5,785 nt of DNA from Kangiellaceae bacterium. Lineage in GTDB: Bacteria > Pseudomonadota > Gammaproteobacteria > Enterobacterales > Kangiellaceae. Under the pieces are notes generated by a model. It searched no databases. It saw nothing but the letters and a program-made list of their open reading frames with translations, and was not told the DNA's origin. The first letter of the stretch is position 1, and each line of letters starts with the position of its first letter. The stretch is taken from NCBI GenBank assembly GCA_030590405.1, contig JAUUYO010000212.1:1-5785 (forward strand), read 5' to 3'. Positions 1 through 5,705 of this stretch are shown here, piece after piece. The translations under genes were made by a program, and so were the position numbers.

Positions 1-432
1 CTGATTTCGTTGATGGATATATTTACGATTTTGGTTTTTTTTCTATTAGTAACATCGTCTAGCTCGCAACAATTGCCAAACAGTAAGGATTTAAAATTAC
101 CTATATCGACTGCAAAAAAAACACCCAAAGAGACACTCATAATTATGGTGACGGATGAGCATGTCATCGTTCAAGGTCAAAAAATTGTGTCTATTAATAA
201 TATTTTATCAGATAAAAAAAACGTTATTAGTGAGTTAATGAATGAACTCGTTTTTCAGGGAAAAAAGAAAAGGCTAACGAAGGCCTTAGAGCAAAATAGC
301 GGAGGTTTTTCTGCAACAATAATGGGCGATGAAGAATTACCATTTGAGTTGTTGGACAAAATTTTAAAAACTTGTCGTCAAGCTAATTATACGCAAATTG
401 CATTTGCAGCTAATCAAGTATCCAAGAATTAA
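1..432 (+). CDS. ExbD/TolR-family biopolymer transport protein, 5' end outside window
   Basis: This is the C-terminal part of an ExbD/TolR-type inner-membrane protein. The family works with ExbB/TolQ/MotA-type proteins to turn proton-motive force into mechanical work on the envelope. The frame is open from base 1. The TTG at 10 and ATG at 13 are unlikely to be the true start, because they fall at the edge of the only transmembrane segment. That segment reads LMDIFTILVFFLLV; its Asp, encoded at 16-18, sits where the family has its conserved proton-pathway Asp (E. coli ExbD D25). A Ser-rich linker and a periplasmic domain of about 110 residues follow. The N-terminal cytoplasmic tail, probably 15-25 residues, is therefore missing. 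The TAA at 430-432 abuts the ATG of the next gene, so the two are very likely co-transcribed and translationally coupled. Family assignment is firm; the substrate system is unknown. Confidence 0.85.
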   Translation: MISLMDIFTILVFFLLVTSSSSQQLPNSKDLKLPISTAKKTPKETLIIMVTDEHVIVQGQKIVSINNILSDKKNVISELMNELVFQGKKKRLTKALEQNSGGFSATIMGDEELPFELLDKILKTCRQANYTQIAFAANQVSKN

Positions 433-1404
433 ATGTCAAATCAAATTGTATATGAAAACCTGGCTTTGGAATGGAACCCAATAAATAAAACAGATCATCG
501 TTTTATTGTAATTGTGTTGCTGTCTTTACTGATTGTGAGTGGTATAGGATTAATCCTTTCTTCTATAGATATTCCAGTAGAGGACAGAAAAGCTACTACT
601 GTGATACCTGAACGTATTGCGAATCTTGTTCTTGAACAGGAAAAGAGAAAACCAATAGTTATACCAATAGAAAAACCAAAACCAAAACCAAAACTAGAGC
701 CAAAACCGGTAGAAAAAACTCAACCTAGAATTAAGAAAAAACCAGAAAATTCAAAAAAGAAAAAGCCATTGACAAAGACCCAGAAAGCGGCACGAGAGCG
801 TGCACAAGAGTCTGGTCTATTAGCGCTAAGCAATGAACTTGCAGATTTAATGGAAACTCCTGTAATAAGCATGGTAGCTACTAAGTTATCAAATAAAACG
901 CCGAGCGCTACTCGTTCCTCAAGTATCGATAAAACATTATTAAATAAAGGTATTAATAAGGGGAGTGCAGGAGTTAACTCTGAGAAATACACTGGTGTAG
1001 TAACCTCCAGGACTAGTTTGTCGACGCAGGATATCGCCGCAATTAATCAAAATTTAATCGCAGCACCTGAGCAAGAAGCGGATAGCACAAGAGAGAACCA
1101 AAGAGTATCAGGAAACTTCAGAGCAGAAGAAGAAATCACCTTAGTTTTTGATCAAAATAAGAGTAAGTTGTATTCAATATATAATCGTGCACGACGAAAG
1201 AGTCCTGGATTAAAAGGAAAGATAATACTGGAAATTACAATAGCCCCAGCAGGATATGTTATTTCTGTAAAAATACTTTCCAGCGAACTCAATATGCCTA
1301 AACTGGAAAAAAGTTTTTTATCGAGAATTAAACTGTTTAAGTTTAGTTCAGGTAAAAAGGAACCAATCACAGTCATTTACCCAATAGAGTTTTTACCGTC
1401 ATAG
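433..1404 (+). CDS. TonB-like AgmX/PglI C-terminal domain protein
   Basis: This 323-residue protein has TonB-like architecture. A short cytoplasmic N-terminus is followed by one transmembrane helix (about residues 23-42, FIVIVLLSLLIVSGIGLILS). Next comes a Lys/Pro-rich periplasmic spacer (about 73-115, with repeated KP pairs), then a low-complexity Ser/Thr/Asn-rich linker. The C-terminal domain (about 233-323) runs from ITLVFDQNKSKLY through GKIILEITIAPAGYV to YPIEFLPS, the signature of AgmX/PglI C-terminal domains, which are distantly related to TonB C-termini. It probably spans the periplasm and transmits energy from the ExbB/ExbD-type motor encoded upstream. It starts directly after the ExbD stop, and no good Shine-Dalgarno precedes it, which suggests translational coupling. 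AgmX was named from Myxococcus gliding motility; most proteobacterial homologues have no assigned role, and I do not infer gliding here. Confidence 0.82.
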   Translation: MSNQIVYENLALEWNPINKTDHRFIVIVLLSLLIVSGIGLILSSIDIPVEDRKATTVIPERIANLVLEQEKRKPIVIPIEKPKPKPKLEPKPVEKTQPRIKKKPENSKKKKPLTKTQKAARERAQESGLLALSNELADLMETPVISMVATKLSNKTPSATRSSSIDKTLLNKGINKGSAGVNSEKYTGVVTSRTSLSTQDIAAINQNLIAAPEQEADSTRENQRVSGNFRAEEEITLVFDQNKSKLYSIYNRARRKSPGLKGKIILEITIAPAGYVISVKILSSELNMPKLEKSFLSRIKLFKFSSGKKEPITVIYPIEFLPS

Positions 1405-1474
1405 CTGAGCATGAATATTGGTGATCGAGAATATTAATTTTGAATTATCGCGTGATTAAGTCGTAGAATTATTA

Positions 1475-1501
1475 AGAATTCAATATTCTAGTACCCCACC
1501 A
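1475..1501 (+). other. tRNA 3'-end-like motif (T-arm, acceptor strand and CCA)
   Basis: The bases AGAA / TTCAATA / TTCT form a 4-bp T-stem with a loop starting TTCAA, as in tRNA T-loops. They are followed by A, then GTACCCC (1491-1497), A (1498) and CCA (1499-1501), in the order and spacing of a tRNA 3' half. The matching 5' acceptor strand GGGGTAC, a D-arm and a convincing anticodon arm are absent at the expected distance (about 1426 onward). It is therefore not an intact tRNA. It could be a decayed tRNA, a tRNA fragment left by an integrated element, or chance in AT-rich DNA. Confidence 0.25.
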
Positions 1502-1556
1502 AAAATTACAAACATACATGTTTATAACGATATCTGGGAGTATTGAAGACCGGATA

Positions 1557-1638
1557 GAGAAGCTAGCTTTATAATAGGGTAGAAGTCCCCTCAGGCATAG
1601 TTTGAGGGCTTAAGCCAGGCTGTTTTGCTCAGCTTCTT
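1557..1638 (+). ncRNA. possible structured RNA element (tentative)
   Basis: A closing stem AGAAGCT/AGCTTCT (7 bp plus a G-U pair) encloses a 6-bp GC-rich hairpin (1588-1593 with 1603-1608, loop 9 nt) and the 10-bp palindrome GGCTTAAGCC (1607-1616). The palindrome overlaps the hairpin, so the two are alternatives. A TATAAT box lies within the stretch at 1570-1575. No family I know matches, and no terminator directly follows. The folding was done by eye only; which strand is transcribed, if either, is unknown. Confidence 0.15.
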
Positions 1639-1764
1639 AGGAGTGGTAGAGCTAAATATTTAGTTCAACAAAATAAGTTCTGGAGCGCGTGCCTAATGTT
1701 ACCTGTTTTTCGTCCATTGGTGATTTCTTGCGAGATTTAGTAGAAAATTTTAAATGGAAAAGCA

Positions 1765-1799
1765 AAAAGGCCTGTAATCAAATGGATTACAGGCCTTTT
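1765..1799. terminator. strong bidirectional intrinsic terminator
   Basis: A perfect 15-bp stem pairs 1765-1779 with 1785-1799 around a 5-nt loop (1780-1784). Its core is GGCCTGTAATC/GATTACAGGCC, flanked by A4/T4. Read on the - strand it ends in five T (complement of 1764-1768) only 5 nt after the tRNA CCA, so it is the terminator of tRNA-Val. Read on the + strand it ends in TTTT, so it can also stop transcripts coming from the ExbD/AgmX operon. Confidence 0.9.
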
Positions 1800-1804
1800 A
1801 AATG

Positions 1805-1880
1805 TGGTGGGCGCTAGTGGGCTCGAACCACTGACCCTCGCCTTGTAAGGGCGATGCTCTCCCAACTGAGCTAAGCGCCC
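1805..1880 (-). tRNA. tRNA-Val (anticodon UAC)
   Basis: This is a complete 76-nt tRNA on the - strand, 5' end at 1880, with CCA encoded at 1807-1805. The acceptor GGGCGCT pairs perfectly with AGCGCCC and is followed by discriminator A. The D-arm is GCTC-AGTTGGGA-GAGC. The anticodon stem TCGCC/GGCGA encloses the loop CTTACAA, with anticodon TAC at + strand positions 1847-1845. The variable loop is GGGTC, and the T-arm AGTGG/CCACT encloses TTCGAGC. It closely resembles E. coli tRNA-Val(UAC), which reads GUA and, by wobble, other valine codons. Its promoter (1930-1958) and terminator (1765-1799) are both visible, so it is a single-gene transcription unit. In E. coli the equivalent locus carries several tRNA genes (valU valX valY lysV); only one is present here. 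Confidence 0.97.
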
Positions 1881-1895
1881 ACATTTCTATAAAAC

Positions 1896-1907
1896 TCTCT
1901 TAAGAGA
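1896..1907 (-). other. 12-bp palindrome in the tRNA-Val leader
   Basis: TCTCTTAAGAGA is a perfect palindrome in the roughly 40-nt leader between the predicted tRNA transcription start (about 1923) and the mature 5' end at 1880. A small hairpin in the precursor, possibly used in processing, is conceivable. No function can be shown from sequence alone. Confidence 0.3.
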
Positions 1908-1929
1908 CGTTGCCTCACAAGAGGAGCGC

Positions 1930-1958
1930 ATTCTAGAGGCAAATATCTGTTCGGTCAA
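1930..1958 (-). promoter_or_regulatory. sigma-70 promoter of tRNA-Val
   Basis: Read on the - strand, TTGACC (1958-1953) and TAGAAT (1935-1930) are separated by exactly 17 bp, a near-consensus sigma-70 promoter. The bases after the -10 (GCGCTCC) form a GC-rich discriminator typical of stable-RNA promoters under stringent control. An AT-rich tract lies upstream (1961-1985 on the + strand) and could act as an UP element. The predicted start is near 1923, giving a leader of about 43 nt before the mature tRNA. Confidence 0.85.
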
Positions 1959-1980
1959 CCCCTAAATTAAAATTTTTTTT

Positions 1981-2009
1981 TTGTGTTGTTTTGTTAGAAT
2001 AGCGATAAT
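1981..2009 (+). promoter_or_regulatory. gltX promoter (two overlapping candidates)
   Basis: One candidate is TTGTGT (1981-1986), a 17-bp spacer and GATAAT (2004-2009). The other is an extended -10, TGTTAGAAT (1992-2000), with only a T-rich tract at the -35 position. Either gives a short leader of about 25-35 nt before the gltX ATG. The T-run upstream is shared with the divergent tRNA-Val promoter, so the two promoters lie back to back with their -35 regions about 25 bp apart. Confidence 0.55.
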
Positions 2010-2040
2010 TCCTCCAGATCCTTATATAAGTGAAATAACA

Positions 2041-3459
2041 ATGTCAGTTAAAACACGATTTGCACCTTCTCCAACCGGAGATCTCCATATTGGAGGTGCT
2101 CGAACGGCGCTCTATTCCTGGTTACATGCGCGCGCTAATAATGGTGAATTTGTTCTTCGTATTGAAGATACCGATATAGAACGTTCCACCCCAGAAGCTG
2201 TTCAGGCGATTATGGATGGTATGCAATGGTTAGAACTGGATTGGGATGAAGGACCGATTTTTCAGACCCACCGATTCAGTCGTTATAAAGAAGTCATTGA
2301 GCAATTATTAGCCGAGGGCAAAGCTTATCCTTGTTTTTGTTCTTCCGAAAGACTCGATACAATGCGAGAAGAGCAAAAAGCTAATAAAGTGAAGTGGCGC
2401 TACGATGGTAAATGTCGTCACTTAAAACCATCAGAAGTTGATTTAAGCCAAGACCATGTGATCCGCTTTAAAAATCCTGAAGAGGGGGTAGTCACTTTCA
2501 AAGATGTTGTTAAAGGTGAAATAACGATTGCCAATAAAGAGCTTGATGATCTGATTATCGCTCGTACCGATGGCGCGCCAACTTACAATTTTACAGTTGT
2601 GGTTGATGATATGGATATGAGCATCACTCAGGTCGTGCGGGGGGATGACCATATTAACAATACCCCTCGGCAAATTAACATTTTTAAGGCGCTCGGTGCG
2701 GCTGCTCCCGAATATGGACATGTACCAATGATCCTCGGTGATGATGGTAAAAAGCTGTCAAAAAGACATGGCGCAGTCAGTGTGATGCAATATCGGGATG
2801 ACGGTTATTTGCCCCAGGCAGTGCGTAATTATCTGGTCAGATTAGGCTGGTCTCATGGCGATCAAGAAATATTTAGCATGCAAGAAATGAAATCTTTGTT
2901 TAATATCAATGATATCAACAAAGCACCTTCCGCGTTTAATACCGATAAACTCAAATGGCTTAATCAGCAATATATTAAATCAACGCCAGTCGATGAATTA
3001 ATGCCTCACCTGCAATGGCATCTCGATCAGCAAGGCATTGATTTGGCAAATGGACCAGCAATTGATCGTTTGATCCCCGAATTTGCCGAAAGAGCGCAGA
3101 CTTTGAAAGAATTGGTCGCCGCTGTCACAACTTATTACCAGGATTTTGACGAGTTTGAAGCCAAGGCTGCCAAAAAACATTTAAGACCGGTTGCGAGACC
3201 TGCATTGGAGTTGATTAGGTCTAAACTTGAATTGATACAAAACTGGCAACCACAAGCTATTCAAAGCTCCGTTGATGAAACCGCCAAAGAACTTGATGTT
3301 GGTATGGGGAAAGTGGGTATGCCGTTGCGAGTCGCCGCGACTGGCGGTGGAATGTCACCAGCGATCGATATCACTTTGGAATGGGTAGGAAAAGAACGGG
3401 CTTTGGCTCGAATTGATATGGCGTTAGCCTTTATTGCAAATCGAGAAGCGCAGGGGTAA
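2041..3459 (+). CDS. gltX: glutamyl-tRNA synthetase
   Basis: This cytoplasmic class I synthetase charges tRNA-Glu with glutamate using ATP. The protein has 472 residues (E. coli has 471). The Rossmann fold carries the HIGH-type motif as HIGG (residues 16-19) in the context PSPTGDLHIGGARTAL, and the KMSKS-type motif as KLSKR (238-242). The zinc site C98, C100, C125 and H127 is complete, at the same positions as in E. coli GluRS. The anticodon-binding region ends near GMGKVGMPLRVAATGGGMSP. The frame is open back to 1981, but the ATG at 2041 is chosen: the protein then begins MSVKTRFAPSPTG as expected, and the earlier part overlaps the promoter. A weak Shine-Dalgarno AAGTGA (2028-2033) precedes it. 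It is divergent from tRNA-Val, as in E. coli, and shows no break or odd residue. Confidence 0.98.
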   Translation: MSVKTRFAPSPTGDLHIGGARTALYSWLHARANNGEFVLRIEDTDIERSTPEAVQAIMDGMQWLELDWDEGPIFQTHRFSRYKEVIEQLLAEGKAYPCFCSSERLDTMREEQKANKVKWRYDGKCRHLKPSEVDLSQDHVIRFKNPEEGVVTFKDVVKGEITIANKELDDLIIARTDGAPTYNFTVVVDDMDMSITQVVRGDDHINNTPRQINIFKALGAAAPEYGHVPMILGDDGKKLSKRHGAVSVMQYRDDGYLPQAVRNYLVRLGWSHGDQEIFSMQEMKSLFNINDINKAPSAFNTDKLKWLNQQYIKSTPVDELMPHLQWHLDQQGIDLANGPAIDRLIPEFAERAQTLKELVAAVTTYYQDFDEFEAKAAKKHLRPVARPALELIRSKLELIQNWQPQAIQSSVDETAKELDVGMGKVGMPLRVAATGGGMSPAIDITLEWVGKERALARIDMALAFIANREAQG

Positions 3460-3501
3460 TGAACCGCTCAAAGGAAAAAAGATAAAGAATTAACTAAGGG
3501 G

Positions 3502-3603
3502 CACAGAGTGATAAAAGAACAAGAAAGCTATTCAAAGCTACGAATTACTCTTGAATCACATTTGTGAAAGTTTATTCTATTTTTTAACTCAGTGTTCTCT
3601 GTG
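3502..3603. repeat. CACAGAG/CTCTGTG inverted repeat in intergenic DNA
   Basis: CACAGAG (3502-3508) is inverted as CTCTGTG (3597-3603). The flanks TTAACTAAGGGGCACAGAG and TTAACTCAGTGTTCTCTGTG resemble the CACAGAG-type dispersed intergenic repeats I recall from many bacterial genomes. The pairing does not extend convincingly beyond 7 bp, so this would be a degenerate copy. The stretch lies between gltX and the M23 peptidase gene, and I see no clear gltX terminator or strong promoter inside it. A poor -35/-10 pair, TTGAAT (3551-3556) and TATTCT (3573-3578), is the best candidate for the peptidase gene. Confidence 0.35.
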
Positions 3604-3623
3604 GTGATAATTTTTTAGTGTTT

Positions 3624-3628
3624 AAGGA
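3624..3628 (+). promoter_or_regulatory. ribosome binding site of the M23 peptidase gene
   Basis: AAGGA lies 6 nt before the ATG at 3635. It supports that start, which also places the signal peptide at the N-terminus. Confidence 0.75.
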
Positions 3629-3634
3629 ATAAAT

Positions 3635-4465
3635 ATGAACTTCAATAAAATAAGTCAATATCTTATAGCCTCTGTTGTTTTGGGAATTTGCTGCTTTTCT
3701 GCATTGGCCGCTCAACCAGTTATTCAGATTTTTACCAAACAACCCCAGCAAGGCAGTATGATTGTCGGTCGTATGCTGGTGGATGGTGATATCTATTTTA
3801 ATGACAGAAAATTACCACTGACTGAAACTGGCGAGTTTGTTTTTGGTGTAGGGCGTGATACTCAGCATCAAGTGCAGTTGATGATTCGATCCAAAGAGCA
3901 AACCATCAAATACCCGCTCTATATTGAAAAGCGCCAATGGAAAATTGAACGGGTTGATGGACTTGCTGACGAAAAAGTGAATCCTAAATCAAAAGAAACT
4001 TTGGCCAGAATTAAGTTTGAAGGAGAAAAAGTTCGCCAAGCACGATCTTCAGCGTCAGGTCAAAATGCGTTTCTTATGCAATTTGTGCTGCCTGCTAAAG
4101 GACGAATATCAGGCGTTTATGGCAGTCAGCGAATTTTAAATGGTGAGCCTAAACGACCGCATTTCGGTTTGGATATCGCTAATAAAATTGGAACTGAAGT
4201 GATTGCTCCCGCTGACGGAGTGGTGACTCTGGCAGAAAAAGATTTATTTTTTTCCGGCGGCACAATTATTATTGATCACGGTTTTGGTATTAGCACCACT
4301 TATCTTCATTTAAACAGTATTAACGTTGAGGTGGGCCAGGAAATTTCACAGAATGAAAAAATTGCGACAATAGGCGCAACGGGTCGGGCAAGTGGTCCTC
4401 ATTTAGATTGGCGCTTAAACTGGTTGTCGACTCGGCTGGATCCTCAATTATTGATTGCAGAATAA
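3635..4465 (+). CDS. secreted M23 (LytM-type) metallopeptidase
   Basis: This 276-residue exported protein probably cleaves peptidoglycan cross-bridges or stem peptides in the periplasm. Residues 1-25/26 form a signal peptide: a basic start, a hydrophobic core and SALAA, with cleavage before A26 or Q27. Residues 27-145 form an uncharacterised N-terminal region. The M23 domain covers about 150-276. It shows the first zinc motif HFGLD (H176, D180), the catalytic-type His in TYLHL (H225), and GPHLDW (H256, D258). In classic LytM enzymes the last motif is HLH and its second His binds zinc; here it is Asp. From memory, HLDW variants occur in other proteobacterial M23 proteins, so activity with Asp as ligand is possible, but a non-catalytic activator role cannot be excluded. 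The gene stands alone, 175 bp after gltX, with its own ribosome binding site. Confidence 0.9.
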   Translation: MNFNKISQYLIASVVLGICCFSALAAQPVIQIFTKQPQQGSMIVGRMLVDGDIYFNDRKLPLTETGEFVFGVGRDTQHQVQLMIRSKEQTIKYPLYIEKRQWKIERVDGLADEKVNPKSKETLARIKFEGEKVRQARSSASGQNAFLMQFVLPAKGRISGVYGSQRILNGEPKRPHFGLDIANKIGTEVIAPADGVVTLAEKDLFFSGGTIIIDHGFGISTTYLHLNSINVEVGQEISQNEKIATIGATGRASGPHLDWRLNWLSTRLDPQLLIAE

Positions 4466-4622
4466 TTATTTTACTTAAGTCGATTATTTGTCACTCACAC
4501 ATTTGTAGTCGTCATAAATCAAAAAAATTCAAAGCTTCTCTTTGGAAAAGTCAATCTGATATAACCCTTAAACAAAATGTTTTACGTTAGTCGTATCTAT
4601 CAAAGACGTTTTTGTAGATAGT

Positions 4623-4662
4623 TGCTTTGTTAACCACTGCTTTGTTAATAGTTGTAACAAAG
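4623..4662. repeat. direct repeats plus inverted copy of CTTTGTTA (possible operator)
   Basis: TGCTTTGTTAA occurs at 4623-4633 and again at 4638-4648. An inverted copy, TAACAAAG (4655-4662), pairs with the second to give an 8-bp stem and 7-nt loop. A further degenerate inverted form (TTAATAAAGC, 4665-4674) follows. Repeats spaced at 15 bp, 80-120 bp before a start codon, could be a regulator's binding sites, but no regulator gene is in the window to support this. Confidence 0.3.
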
Positions 4663-4730
4663 AATTAATAAAGCAAACTATTTTCAGAACCGATCCGTCT
4701 AGTTGTGTATATTCAATATCAATAAAACTT

Positions 4731-4736
4731 AAAGGG
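4731..4736 (+). promoter_or_regulatory. ribosome binding site of the DUF5916-type gene, within an inverted repeat
   Basis: AAAGGG ends 6 nt before the ATG at 4743 and fixes that start. The same bases form part of AAGGGTTAT (4732-4740), whose exact complement ATAACCCTT lies at 4561-4569. A long leader transcript could therefore hide this site. Whether transcription begins upstream of 4561 is unknown. Confidence 0.6.
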
Positions 4737-4742
4737 TTATCT

Positions 4743-5705
4743 ATGTTTTGGCGAATAGTTATTTTGTTCAGTTGTTTTTGTATTACCAACCTGGAGGCAA
4801 AATCAAGTTACCAAATACCAAGAGTTCATAAGGCGCCTATCATAAATGCGGTTATCGAACCGGGCGAATGGTCAGATGCAACAACTGTCGAACTTGCTTT
4901 TGAAACAAATCCGGGTGATAGCTCTCCAGCAACCGTTAAAACGACTGCCTATATGATGGAGGATGGCGAGTCGGTTTATTTTGCATTTAACGCACATGAT
5001 CCAAACCCGGAAAAAATCCTGGCATTTTTAAGAGACAGAGATGGTATTTTTCAAGATGACTTTGTTGGCGTTATTATTGATACCTTTAACGATGAAAGGC
5101 GTGGTTTTGAATTTTTTGTAAACCCGTTGGGCGCACAGGGTGATTTAACCAGAGATGATAGTCGCCATAGAGAAGATTCATCCTGGGATGCGGTTTGGGA
5201 AAGCGTCGGTCAGGTCACCGATGGCGGGTACGTGGTTGAAATGGCCATCCCTTATCGAGCATTAAGGTTTCCTTCAGAGCTTGATGAGCAAACCTGGGGA
5301 GTTAACTTTCTTCGTATTTACCCTCGTGAATCTAGAGTCGTTATGTCAGATACTCCAATTGATCGGGATTTAGATTGCACCCTTTGTCAGGTTAATAAAT
5401 TAACGGGTATGCCAAATATTGAAACCAGTAATAATTTAGATGTCACACCAACTTTAACTTACGTTAATTCACGGCAGCGGGAGCCACAAGTAAACCAGGA
5501 CTGGCAAGATAGTGAAATTGACACCGAACCAGGTGTCGATGTTCGTTGGTCAATGACTGAAAACTGGGTACTAAATGCAACCCTCAATCCCGACTTTTCT
5601 CAAATCGATGCTGATGCCGGTCAACTGGATATTAATACAACTTTTTCATTATTTTTTCCTGAAGCTCGGCCTTTTTTTCTTGATGGCGCTGAGTATTTTT
5701 CGTGA
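4743..5705 (+). CDS. CBM9-like/DUF5916 outer-membrane protein, C-terminally truncated
   Basis: The 320-residue product resembles the N-terminal part of secreted DUF5916 proteins, which pair a family-9 carbohydrate-binding-like domain with a large C-terminal beta-barrel. A short signal peptide (about 1-19, cut after LEA) is followed by the CBM9-like domain (about 25-195). Typical elements are INAVIEPGEWSDA, the acidic stretch RDRDGIFQDDFVGVIID, FFVNPLGAQGD and GGYVVEMAIPYRALRF. A Cys pair (C212, C215) comes next, then the barrel entry NPDFSQIDADAGQLDINTTF...FFPEARPFFLDGAEYFS. Family members are usually around 700 residues or more (from memory). Here a TGA follows immediately, and none of the three forward frames after it continues the family pattern. 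The gene is probably broken, and the product is unlikely to insert as a barrel. The biological substrate of the family is unknown to me. Confidence 0.8.
   Translation: MFWRIVILFSCFCITNLEAKSSYQIPRVHKAPIINAVIEPGEWSDATTVELAFETNPGDSSPATVKTTAYMMEDGESVYFAFNAHDPNPEKILAFLRDRDGIFQDDFVGVIIDTFNDERRGFEFFVNPLGAQGDLTRDDSRHREDSSWDAVWESVGQVTDGGYVVEMAIPYRALRFPSELDEQTWGVNFLRIYPRESRVVMSDTPIDRDLDCTLCQVNKLTGMPNIETSNNLDVTPTLTYVNSRQREPQVNQDWQDSEIDTEPGVDVRWSMTENWVLNATLNPDFSQIDADAGQLDINTTFSLFFPEARPFFLDGAEYFS

Larger units (their letters stand above)
1405..1764. other. 360-nt intergenic region without a convincing gene
   Basis: All six frames are broken by stops and no ORF here resembles a protein I know. The first part (1405-1500) is very AT-rich. 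It contains the 8-nt inverted pair AGAATATT (1428-1435) / AATATTCT (1482-1489) and a tRNA 3'-end-like motif. The middle (1557-1638) has a 7-bp complementary pair, AGAAGCT (1558-1564) / AGCTTCT (1631-1637), plus one possible G-U pair. Inside it is a hairpin CCCTCA (1588-1593) / TGAGGG (1603-1608). A TATAAT lies at 1570-1575 without a well-spaced -35. I see no dedicated terminator for the upstream operon before the hairpin at 1765-1799. Confidence 0.5.
4466..4742 (+). other. repeat-rich upstream region of the DUF5916-type gene
   Basis: This 277-nt gap has no convincing gene; its ORFs are short and extend from neighbouring genes in other frames. It holds four structures. A bulged hairpin spans 4594-4620 (TATCTA/TAGATA and CAAA/TTTG, loop GACGTT). 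Two direct copies of TGCTTTGTTAA lie 15 bp apart (4623-4633 and 4638-4648). A hairpin pairs CTTTGTTA (4640-4647) with TAACAAAG (4655-4662). A 9-nt inverted pair joins ATAACCCTT (4561-4569) with AAGGGTTAT (4732-4740). None has a T-run good enough for a confident terminator of the M23 gene. No near-consensus promoter is visible. Confidence 0.45.

Noticed and set aside
720..992. 90-residue - strand ORF
   Set aside because: It is the antisense shadow of the Lys/Pro-rich and Ser-rich part of the AgmX-type gene, with low-complexity composition and no ribosome binding site of note.
1152..1376. 74-residue - strand ORF
   Set aside because: It lies opposite the conserved AgmX/PglI C-terminal domain, whose sense frame is clearly the real one.
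1652..1717. 21-residue ORF on the - strand beginning MDEKQVTLGTRS
   Set aside because: It is very short, has a weak ribosome binding site, lies downstream of the tRNA terminator and matches no family I recognise with confidence.
1981..2040. 20-residue N-terminal extension of gltX
   Set aside because: It starts at a TTG, overlaps the promoter boxes and adds residues not found in GluRS proteins; the ATG at 2041 gives the standard N-terminus.
2443..2721. 92-residue - strand ORF inside gltX
   Set aside because: It is an antisense shadow of the catalytic domain of a highly conserved gene.
2998..3180. 60-residue - strand ORF inside gltX
   Set aside because: It is another antisense shadow within gltX and resembles no known protein.
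4408..4590. 60-residue + strand ORF overlapping the end of the M23 gene
   Set aside because: It starts inside the M23 gene in another frame, ends in the repeat-rich gap and looks like no known protein.
4594..4620. Hairpin as terminator of the M23 gene
   Set aside because: The stem has a bulge, is AT-rich and is followed by GTTGCTTTGTT rather than a clean T-run; it is described only as a hairpin.
4568..4789. 73-residue - strand ORF across the intergenic gap
   Set aside because: It is made of the repeat region and the antisense of the next gene's signal peptide, with AT-rich composition and no supporting start signal.
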